NCBI GenBank assembly: GCA_034698045.1
Contig: JAQGAU010000932.1
Coordinates: forward strand, 1 to 22,571
Reading direction: 5' to 3'
Source of the DNA: Paramacrobiotus richtersi
Taxonomy: Eukaryota; Tardigrada; Eutardigrada; Parachela; Macrobiotidae
DNA length: 22,571 nt
Shown here: positions 1-9,101 of the stretch, in pieces
Layout of the letters: the number at the start of each line of letters is the position of its first letter
How positions within the stretch are numbered: position 1 is the stretch's first letter
Notes under the pieces: generated by a model
Databases searched by the model: none
Seen by the model: the letters and a program-made list of their open reading frames with translations, nothing else
What the model was told of the DNA's origin: nothing
Program-made: the position numbers and the translations under genes

Positions 1-2971
1 CCCCAAAAGTGTCCAGAGTGTGATGAAACATTGGGAAACCGGGATGAATTGGTGGAACATGTGGATAAGCACGGAAAACAGACGGAACAGTGTCCAGTGT
101 GCGAGCGGTGGTTCGATCAGATGACAAAACATACGCGTCGCGGTCATCCTGAGTATCGTCGGTTGCGAGCGGTAACGACTGGCTTCACATGCAACGATTG
201 TGGTGTACGGTTTCCGACTGATATTGTGTTCGGTTTGCACCAAGTCAAACATGGAAAAGAGTACAATGATATGGAATTTCCGCAACAGTGTCCCGAATGT
301 AATGAAACATTCGAGCAGCTCGAAGCACTGGTCGATCATGTTGACGAACATGGGAGAGGTTTGGTTAAATGTCCTATATGTGCTCGATGGTTTACCGAAC
401 TGAGGTATCATATGCGCCGAAGCCATCCAGGCGCTGACCGAGTAAAGGCTCCGCAACCGATTTATTCCAGGTACGAGTGCAACGAAAATGGGCTTGTTAG
501 TGAACTTAACAAAATTTATCTTTTTACGAATTCATTCAGGTTGAAAATGGCTGTGTTGTACATTAATATTGATTCTTTTGTGAAGCTCCGGTGTTTGACT
601 ATAGTTCGGATCCCGGGGACACTTGGTCAGGTCGGAATCAGACCTGCAACGAATGCGGATTACGCTTCGCCAATTGGTTCGTTTTCCGGCTCCATAATTA
701 CAAGCACGGGAACGATAAGGACTGGGGAAACATCCAATTCCCGCAAAAATGCCCTGGATGTCAGGAAGTGTTTGAGGGATTGGATGAGCTGACCGAGCAT
801 GTCGATACGCATGGAGAAGAGCTGCGGAGATGTCCAGTGTGTAATCAGTGGTTCAAGGAGTTGGTGGGCCATGTCCGCGAGCGCCATCGGGCGTATTACG
901 CTCGAATAACGTCTGAACCGAAGCACGCAGAGGTCAGTAACGTAGGCCTACCTTCTGGGATGTTTGTTTTGCCCTTTGAATATTGGCTGTTATCGATAGT
1001 AACGGGATGCTCGCTCTTATTTGCCGATTTGTTTTAATTCCGTCTGAATTTCGCCGACAAAGCTAACGTTTAGGGTGTTACACCACTGGATTGCACATTC
1101 TTTCCTCTATCTATATCAGCCTAATTCAGTACTTTTTGACCTTCCCTTAAAAATGCCCGCACATTATTTGTCAAAGGTGTCGAAATTACAGCTGTCCCCG
1201 TCACTATTTAGTTCTTCGCCGGCTGACCATGCCCCAGTCGCCTGATTCCATGAGCTGCGTTTTTAAAAGATGTTTCATTTGAAGGGTTGTCGGATAAAAA
1301 TATTCAGATTTCACTGCAGATCACCAGTTCGCCTGGGAGGGGAAATAAAACTTGTAAAAAATGTGAAAAACAAAATTTCTGGGAACTGCGGTAGTTTCCT
1401 GTTTTTAAACATTTTTGTGCGTCCGAACACAAGCTTGAAAACCCCAACTGGCCGCTTAATCTTACTGTCCTTGAGGTCCTTCTTGGTTTTCCATACGAGA
1501 ACAACGGCTATTAGCGAACGCACTTTCTGGGCGCCTTTGTGACCAAAGACATGTCGTTTTCATGACACTAGTTTTCCATGACGTTGCTCCCCCGGACCCA
1601 GATAGGGCCGTGAGCCGAATGTCTGCACGTTGTTGTGAAGAGGGATCATTGTTCTAACAAGTTTTGCTCGCGAAAAGATTTTAGTTTGCGTCGACAATTA
1701 AGGGCAGGTTCAAAATGCTATTTACTTTTTATGCCAGGACACGCCGTTTTTCTGATACCTTTTGAAGATAAATTCCTGCAGGTGCTGGGGCAGAGTACCA
1801 AACCTGAGAAAAGTTTTCTGTGATCACAGAGCCCTACTGTACGTTTTTACATAACGGTTCGATCCCGTACGCTTTTGGTATCCAGGCAAGGCAAGCATAA
1901 ACTTTCGGCAATTTAGCGCGAGCAACCCGTTACTTGCTTTTTCTTGTCGTTTTGGACATGCGTTTCAAAGTTACATTCTTTTAAACGTTTGAAAAACTGT
2001 CTCATGTTTTTCTACAAAAGAACGGGATACCGTACTGTTTCAAAAACAACAAATTAATATAATCAAACAAGATATTAGAGAAATGGAATCATGAACTGCG
2101 AGAAAAGAATTTTCACTTGTAGCTAGACGTTTGTATTATCGATTGTGGTGTAAGCTCCCAGTTGGTTTTAACTCGCCACTACTCTACGATTATCGGCACA
2201 GAAGCGGTAAATCCTAATCGGCATCGTACTTATTGCTAGAAACCAACCGTTTTCATATGTCGATGTGTTATCACGGAAGAGAACTAAATTTCCGAACTCA
2301 TAATCTTATTATTCTGTGGTATGCATTTCTTTCTCTGTTACACAGATATACAATAATATTGTTTAACTGTGCATTTTTATTGTTTAAACCGACACTGTGA
2401 TGAACATGAATTATCTGCGTCGAGTCATTCTACCACTGTTAATATTCAATGTTGATGAAATTGTATTTGTATTTTTCAGAACTATAAAGAAACAGCTGAA
2501 TCCAGTTTATGTCACGAAACACCGGCAAACGGCAGTGAACTTAACGGACAAGTGGAGCATGACGAAATGGATGAAAGTTCCCACACTGAAATCGATTCGC
2601 CGAATAAGTGTGTTATATGTCACCGGCATTATGCAAACCTGGACGCACACAATAAACATATCAACGAACACAAAGGAAGTAACGGATTCACATGCAGCGT
2701 ATGTTCCGAGCATTTCCCAGTTTACCGTTTATTATCACGCCACGTTGCCGATGACCACCGTCCAGCGGACCCTGCCACACGGTATGCATGCACGATCTGC
2801 GGGAGTGCATTCTCGCAGCCGGCCGACCTGGAATTCCATCTCTTTACCCATGATACCGAGTTGCAGTTCAAGTGCGATGCAGTCCACTGCGGGAAACGGT
2901 TCGTATCGGCGAAAAGTCTGCAAGGTCATGTGGCGAATGTGCATGGCAGTCGGAAGCGGAAGAGGAGATGA
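1..2971 (+). CDS. C2H2 zinc-finger protein, 5' partial
   Basis: Likely a nuclear DNA- or RNA-binding protein. Exons inferred: 1-470, 605-932 and 2480-2971 (stop TGA). Both introns are GT-AG and phase-consistent (phase 2, then phase 0), giving about 429 visible residues. Twelve fingers are seen. The first eight follow a three-finger module: a CNxCGxRF finger and a CPxCxxxF finger, both with 12 residues between C and H and ending HxxxH, then a short CPxCxxWF finger with only 9 residues between C and H and ending HxxxxH. The window enters mid-module. The last exon has four more ordinary fingers, the final one with C-x4-C spacing, and ends in a basic SRKRKRR tail that could be a nuclear localisation signal. 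The 1547-base second intron shows no gene. Target and ortholog are not recognisable. The 5' end and any other N-terminal domain lie outside the window. Confidence 0.88.
471..604 (+). other. Intron 1 of zinc-finger gene, with relic finger at its start
   Basis: The donor follows TTCCAG and the acceptor is GACTATAG. Removal joins AG to T to make a serine codon and moves the reading from frame 1 to frame 3, where the next fingers lie. The first bases of the intron read Y-E-C-N-E-N-G-L in the exon 1 frame, close to the T-C-N-E-C-G-L that opens the next finger. No in-frame stop interrupts the 134 bases, but the frame is lost at the far end. Confidence 0.7.
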
Positions 2972-4258
2972 GGGACGAGTATTTCATGGGAAAAACGGAT
3001 AAGGACTGATCTGTTTTGGCTTACCGAATGGGTCGTTTTGTTATGGTTTTCTCCAGTTGTTTGCTTTGTTTTTGCTGTATCGGCACTAGTAAAGGTAATG
3101 AATTTTTCCTTTGTTTTTTCTGCTTGGCATATAGATTGGTAAAATTTACGGACTTTTTCTAAAGTTCGTACAGATTTTTTCTTTTGGTGATACGTCGTGT
3201 TTCAGAAAGAGCCAAATATTGCAATCTCGTGGAAGGATGGAACTTACGGTTTTTATGTCATGTCGATTTGTTAATGTTGCTGTTTTGTATGTAATAAAAA
3301 TGACGACAATTACATCATTCTGTTTCTTTTTCGTTATGGATCGAATAACTTTGTTCGGATACTGTTATAAAGCAGAATTCGCACAACAGGTTGTATTGAA
3401 CAGCGATAGATGACTTACTGCAGGCATTGAAATACAATAATTTTTATGGAGCATTGCATTTGCGAAGTGGACAGAAATTGGCCTACATGGTATGCATTCC
3501 ACGTATGCATAACCGATTGATGACTGATAAGGCTGGAACAGCTTTCTCTAGGCGCAAAAAACCCTCGGCAGTTCCCTGTAGGAAATGATAAAATTTTGCC
3601 GGTCACTATTGTTCCACGTTCGATAACAATCGTATTGGACGACCTTTTACTTCTGTACCAGTTTTTTACTTTGACCGTCTATATTCATAGCAATGCTTAG
3701 CTGTCAAAGCATTCTAAAAACTTGCCACTACATAGTTATAGTAACAGCTCGTCAATCAGTAAAAGTGGCGGTTCAAGTGGTGGTCATTTCGCTATTCCCA
3801 TAAATCAAGTGTATTTCGCACTATTTGCTAAATTAGCTGGCGTCATTCATTCTAGAATTGAGATATTATCATCCCTACTATTTTCTGGTTGGTGAAGGTA
3901 CGATACAGCGTGACTATACTACGTAACGTGAGCAAAGGTCACAGCCTTCCAAGCAGTCTAGTGATTCCCACTAAATCAGTATATCGCATGTGTCTAACAC
4001 AATACGTCCGCGAAACGCATGACCTGGATTGTAGCCATTTCCTCAGATAGGTTTCGTTGGTTTTTGGCCTTGATTCGATGTATGCTGAATGATTACTGGC
4101 CAGTCGCGTAATAGTCGATTGGAATCGAAATTGGCTACACACTAAACAAACTAAATTTCCACGCACGTGCCGGTATAACCACACATTTGGATTAGTTGTC
4201 TGTTTCATCTGAATTAACGATAATTGTTTGCCTAATCTATCTGGACGACTTTTTTATC
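2972..4258. other. Intergenic spacer between zinc-finger and SHMT genes
   Basis: Holds the 3' UTR of the zinc-finger gene and, presumably, the SHMT promoter and 5' UTR. Open frames of 60-90 codons occur on both strands, but none resembles a known protein. No repeat or RNA gene was recognised. The two genes point the same way. Confidence 0.6.
3293..3298 (+). promoter_or_regulatory. Candidate polyadenylation signal, zinc-finger gene
   Basis: AATAAA lies about 320 bases after the zinc-finger stop codon, on the same strand, and is followed by T-rich sequence. The position fits an ordinary 3' UTR. The hexamer is common in AT-rich DNA. Confidence 0.4.
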
Positions 4259-7029
4259 ATGGATCCGTCGCTAATAGCACCGCTGGAGTTGGTGGACCCG
4301 GAAACGTATATGTTGATGCGGGCCGAACGACAACAGCAAGTCAATACAATTAGCTTGATTGCCTCGGAGAATCAGACCAGCTGTGCTGTTCTGCAAGCGT
4401 TATCCTGTGCGTTGCATAATCGCTATTCGGAGGGATATCCGGGAGCTAGGTAACGATCTTTTGTCTGCTAAAGAAAATCCGAGCAAAGCGTTTTTACGTT
4501 TTTTACCGGCATTCATGCATATTTAATATCAGAAATAAAATATTGATAAATTTATCAGCAGTATGTTTCGTAATTTAGTTAGCTAATCACATGCATATGT
4601 ACATATGGTGATCATGAACATTTGATGTCGGTTATCATTGGTTCTGAACTGTAATTCATATTCCACGACTGCATAGCATTGTACTTCGAAAGCGCCGATT
4701 GATTATAACTTTTTCCGGATTAACCGCTACCTTCGGCGTATGTCTAGGTATTACGGCGGACAAGAAGTGATAGATAAAATCGAACGGCTATGCCAACAAC
4801 GAGCTTTGGAACTATTCGGGCTGGATCCGCAGAAATGGGGAGTGAACGTCCAACCACTCTCGGGATCTATTGCCAATCTGGCCGTTTATACTGGATTGGT
4901 GAGAAACTTGTCGTCAGGAACGCGCATTTCTCTATAATATTAGGTAGCATTAGAATCTGATAGTTAATGGATATACCGTAGCGTAAAAGCTTTCAAGTAG
5001 CATGTTATTCATTTTGTTCATATGACAATGATGAGTATGTATGATCATTGTATACCGGTACAGCAGACGAACTAGCTATGTAACAGAATCCAAGGTTCGA
5101 ATATACATGTGTTTTTACAGCGTTCGTGACAAAACTAGTTTGTTACCGCAAATTGTGAACCTATTAGTTAAATTTTCATGCAAATTTTTATATCAGGTAA
5201 CGATATTTATGAAACGTACTGTATAAATATTTGGACAGGATGGGTCTATATTGTACAGATTACAAAGCAGGATATATATAATAAATAGAATAACTTTTGC
5301 AGTAATGTTTTATACGGATTAAAAATAAAGAATATTAATTTTTATAGCAATAGATATTCTCAGGGTACGATTAAATACATTTTTAAAAATAGGTTTTACG
5401 ATTTAAAATAAGCTATTTTACATAATTTTGTTAGCTTGTCGCTCACAAAGTTTCATAACAGTATTGGGTATATATATCAGGTTGGACCGCACGGCCGTAT
5501 AATGGGATTGGATCTGCCGGATGGAGGACATTTAACACACGGATATATGACTGGGAAGAAAAAAGTCTCCGCTTCATCCATATATTTTGAAAGTCTGCCT
5601 TACAAGGTTGATCCACAAACCGGATTGATTGACTTTGATTTGCTACGAAAAATGGCAGTATTATTCAAACCAAAAATTGTGATTGCCGGTATGTTAAAAT
5701 TTCGCTAATTGATATTTTTAATCAATCTATACTAGAATATCTGCGAATCGTAATCGTTACAGCAAGTGTTCACAAAAGTTAATAAAACAATTTCCAAAAA
5801 TGTGCCGCTATATAAAACCCTTTTTTTGGGAATGCGGTGTGTAGTAGAAAAGCATGTTAATGCTGTTATGTACACTTTACTGTCTAATGGTCCTGCTACT
5901 GTATAACCTGCCTAATGTAATACTTATTCCTGCCATGCACAGAAAAACGTTATTAAACGTTAAGATAATATTATCCTTTTGTTTAATTTAAGAACGTTAT
6001 TAGACCTTACATGCAATGCTACGAGTACCATTAATAGCACTGGTAATCGCATCATTCCATAAGCCTGTGTGAAAACTTACATAATTATATGCATGCATAT
6101 ATGTATGTTTTACAGTAAGAAAACTTCAAAAGAAAGCGAAATACACTGTATCACTTTATAACGGCTGTCGGAAACTGTGTTCTAGAGACGAAGCGAAAAT
6201 TGGGCGGTATTGTTAATTCTTATGAATATTTCCATGAGTTTCATATGCAACAGGTGGAACGGAAACTCATTTATGCCTTCTTGACCTTCGTCCAACCGGG
6301 ATGGATGGTGCTAAAGTGGAACGCGTACTGGAAGACGCAATGATCATCTGTAACAAGAACACATGTCCGGGCGATAAGAGCGCTTTACGACCGAGTGGTA
6401 TCCGCCTGGGTTCTCCCACAATGACCACACGGGGATTAAAGGAAGAGGACTTTGATGTTATTGCTGAATTTATTCACAGAGGTAGACCAGTGTATTCCAA
6501 AATGTAACTAAAGTAAGACCATTACAATGATGAACATTACGTACAACGGATAAGATATATAGAAAATTACATATATAATTATATATATAATTAATAATTT
6601 AATTTAATTTAATAATATAATTTAATTAATATTAATATATATAATTATATGTATAACATTACGTACAATATGTATATAGAAATATATAGATATAGGTATA
6701 TTTCTATACTGTATATCTATATACTATTTAGACTATTTCTATGCTATATCTAAAAAGGTAGGGAAATCATTCAGTTGTGCAACAGCGGAGGTTACATTAT
6801 TATATGAACGCACATGTGATGCTCCGGAAGCATGAGCAGTCGGAATTTTTTAACAGGTATTCAGCTTGCCAGCACCGTCGATCATCAGGTGGCTGGTCGA
6901 CGTTCGTCAACTTCGAAAAAATGTAAGCTCATGTCCCAAGAGCAGTATCAAATGGAGATAGAGCAGCTACGCTCGGATGTGGTAGCATTTGCCAGCCGTT
7001 ATCCCATCGCAGGACTTCCAGATCGATAA
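4259..7029 (+). CDS. Shmt: Serine hydroxymethyltransferase-like, catalytic core exon(s) missing
   Basis: The SHMT family is PLP-dependent and moves one carbon between serine and tetrahydrofolate. Exons: 4259-4449, 4748-4898, 5481-5688, 6254-6481 and 6857-7029, all GT-AG and in phase, giving 316 residues against roughly 470-480 for animal SHMT. Visible: LIASEN with the catalytic Glu (about 37), YSEGYPG then YYGG (56-68), LSGS, the GGHLTHG loop with the PLP-stacking His (about 131), CNKNTCPGD, and [11 protein letters not shown] with the substrate-carboxylate Arg (about 234). Between IVIAG and GTETHL the family normally has about 150-160 residues, including the D-M-A-H motif and the T-T-H-K lysine that binds PLP. 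Here there is only a 565-base intron with no coding pattern. The join is still in frame (phase 1 on both sides). No mitochondrial presequence is seen. It is either a recently broken copy, a non-catalytic paralog, or an assembly deletion. Family identity is near certain; activity is doubtful. Confidence 0.92.
6550..6740. repeat. AT-rich low-complexity tract in SHMT intron 4
   Basis: Almost pure A/T, with many TATATA, TTTAATTTAA and AATTATATATA runs and short inverted repeats. It lies between exons 6254-6481 and 6857-7029. Two similar segments, each starting ACGTACAA and continuing into TATAGAAA, suggest a local duplication inside it. Confidence 0.7.
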
Positions 7030-7593
7030 AGCATTAAAACAAAGAGCAAAGGAATTTTTTAACTTTTGCGTGTATTTGTATGCTTGCTATTGCAATAATA
7101 ACCTCACTGTGACCTTTGAGACGCTAAATGGTTTATGAGAGACATTTGCTGCTCTTGTTGTATAAAAATTAATCTTTTACATATACATGTATGTCATAGA
7201 TTGCGACTTGTAAAATTTACTGTATGGGTACAGAAGAATGGAGAAAACATAAAGCTGATCTGTATGATTTATATCTATTTGGTAAGCTAACGTGTAAATT
7301 ACTCATCGAGCAACGTACAACAGGCAGCGAGGTCGCGCCTGTCGATAACATAAAATTGTTAGAAAAAAATGAAAGGTTGCAAGATAATCAGATTATACTT
7401 TATGGCATGCAAAATGAACTTCTCATTTAATTCCAAACGAGCTTCTCACTAAACCCCAATCTAGAGCAAGAAAAGTGCACAGCGCAATGATAGAATAGTC
7501 ACAAAACACAACAATTTCCCAAATATTGCGAAATATGTACTGTTGTTTTCGCGCATATAACCAGATCGAAAATTAACCGGTACTACTCGAATA
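7030..7593. other. Convergent spacer between SHMT and peptide genes
   Basis: Two 3' ends meet here. An open frame of 68 codons with an ATG (7224-7430, plus) is rich in Lys, Glu and Leu but matches nothing I recognise. No structured RNA or repeat was seen. Confidence 0.5.
7426..7431 (-). promoter_or_regulatory. Candidate polyadenylation signal, peptide gene
   Basis: On the minus strand this reads ATTAAA, about 165 bases beyond the stop codon of the peptide precursor gene. It is a common variant hexamer, supported only by position. Confidence 0.25.
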
Positions 7594-8001
7594 TCAGCGT
7601 CCAGGAAATCGTAAAAGCATATTAATATCCGGCACGGCAAATTCATTCCGTGGACGGGGAATTTGCGGTCTTGCTCGGGCTTTATCCTGCGATTGCCGAA
7701 AAACCGGCCGACTGAACGCGGGATGCGTTATACCCGGTAGGAATCGCCACTGCGTCCCACCGGATGGTTGCCATACCACCGTTTCTTTTTCTACTGGAAA
7801 CCGCTTCGGGTCAATACTTTCCGTATTGCTATCCGCGCCAGTACGATAACGCTGCTGGAAACTATTCGTAATTTTTGCCGGTCGATATCCACTGCCATGG
7901 AAAAGGGCACTAGCATTTCCGGTGAGGATGAAAAATAACAAGACCGAGGTATAAATTAATACGGTATAACGGTGCGAAATGCTACACAACGAAAAATGCA
8001 T
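7594..8001 (-). CDS. Secreted peptide precursor, possible neuropeptide
   Basis: A single coding exon of 135 residues. The N-terminus has the shape of a signal peptide: a short polar start, a hydrophobic core (about residues 12-27, including VLLFFIL) and a small-residue cleavage site near NASA. The rest is hydrophilic, lacks cysteine and carries possible processing sites: DPKR at about 67-70, ARAR and RPRPR-like basic clusters. It ends LLRFPGR followed directly by the stop; a terminal Gly-Arg is the usual signal for removing the basic residue and forming a C-terminal amide. The likely mature peptide is NEFAVPDINMLLRFP-amide. An in-frame stop upstream fixes the ATG, and TTATTTTTAG two bases before it suggests a 5' UTR intron. 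I do not recognise the family. The part INMLLRFP faintly resembles INSLLGLP of arthropod PDF, but this is weak. It could be another secreted protein or a chance frame. Confidence 0.5.
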   Translation of the reverse strand: MHFSLCSISHRYTVLIYTSVLLFFILTGNASALFHGSGYRPAKITNSFQQRYRTGADSNTESIDPKRFPVEKETVVWQPSGGTQWRFLPGITHPAFSRPVFRQSQDKARARPQIPRPRNEFAVPDINMLLRFPGR

Positions 8002-9101
8002 TTCTAAAAATAATAGACACTCAATTTATGAAGAACAAGTAGTAGTATGTCTGTATGTCTGCATAGCAGTTTTGGATGTGGACTTATATACACGAATACG
8101 AGTACGACTTGAAGATTTTGCATGACTTGGGATGAGTCGTGCACCTCATCATTCTTTTTCCAATCTGCGTGGGGTTCAGTTAGTCATAATTCTCCCGCAA
8201 TACGCTGGATATATCAGAATTAATCAACCAAATATTCCGCGGTTGTGTGCTCAAAAGGGACAAAATTACGTATCAGCAGCAGCCAAACAGGTAAGAAAAT
8301 TACGTTATAAGCCGATTATCAGCTAGGACAGCGGATTACTGCGCTGATCTTTCATGACTTTGTGTGTCCTCCAAGGTGATTTAATATATTTTAATGATTA
8401 TTAACAAGAGTTATCGGCAGATAATCGGCTGCTTTCCAGGTTTGACGGAGATGGATTTGGAAGCGGAATACGAACAAGAATCATAACGAAAACAGTGCTT
8501 TTATTTTAGAATTTTGAAGAACGGTCATGTGTTCTCCTTGAAACGTGGTAGTTCCTTTGGTTTTGCTAGTGCATTCGTTGTGGTATATTCCGGTGCTGCA
8601 ACTGCTGTGGTAATTGTTACTTGTGCATACAGTACATATTACTAAGATCCCAATGGTACTTATACAGTACTTGTACAGTATAGTAGAAGTAGTACAGTGT
8701 GTGTATGGAGAATATTAGTGTTTGCTAGTGTTAAACCGTAAACAATAATTAAATATTAATTCTGTAATTACAGTCCTCGTTGCCGTCCTTGGGGAATATT
8801 TGGCAAACGTTCTTGTGTGATATAAGAATTTCTCCTTAAGCCGCATCGAGCAAAATATCACATAGATCTGTACAGTTGCATTGACGGTGAATACTATTGG
8901 TTTCGCACTACATAGATTTGCTTTGGGCGGAAACTAAAAGCATCGTTTATTAATGTTTGCATGCTGTCAACAAGGGTGTTTAACGATGGGAATACCGCCA
9001 ACCGACTTATTCTCAACAAGCTGCCGCCATTTCGACCCAGTATCGCTTATCACCATTCAACTGATAACTTTCATACATATATATAATCAATTTTGCGCGG
9101 G
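8002..9101. other. Spacer between metX and peptide genes
   Basis: Both flanking genes lie on the minus strand. This stretch should hold the metX 3' UTR and the upstream region of the peptide gene. It is AT-rich with a few short TACAG/GTAC runs near 8650-8705. A 64-codon plus-strand frame near 8132 shows no family resemblance. No RNA gene was recognised. Confidence 0.5.
8946..8951 (-). promoter_or_regulatory. Candidate polyadenylation signal, metX gene
   Basis: The minus strand reads AATAAA about 150 bases beyond the inferred metX stop. A second copy lies at 8500-8505. Either could end the transcript. Confidence 0.35.

Noticed and set aside
31-792. Single 253-codon open frame over the zinc-finger region
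   Set aside because: After 470 it runs through an intron and then in the wrong frame past the next fingers. The spliced model explains all fingers with matching phase.
1270-1542. Overlapping 66-90-codon frames on both strands in zinc-finger intron 2
   Set aside because: No family resemblance, several frames open together because stop codons are locally rare.
1855-1865. GGTTCGATCCC, a perfect tRNA B-box-like word
   Set aside because: No A box at proper distance, only a 4-pair T stem and no matching acceptor stem. Not a tRNA.
3939-4208. 89-codon minus-strand frame upstream of the SHMT start
   Set aside because: No recognisable domain, lies in the likely promoter and 5' UTR of SHMT; length is within chance range.
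7224-7430. 68-codon plus-strand frame with ATG after SHMT
   Set aside because: Protein-like composition but no known motif and no supporting signals; could be 3' UTR sequence.
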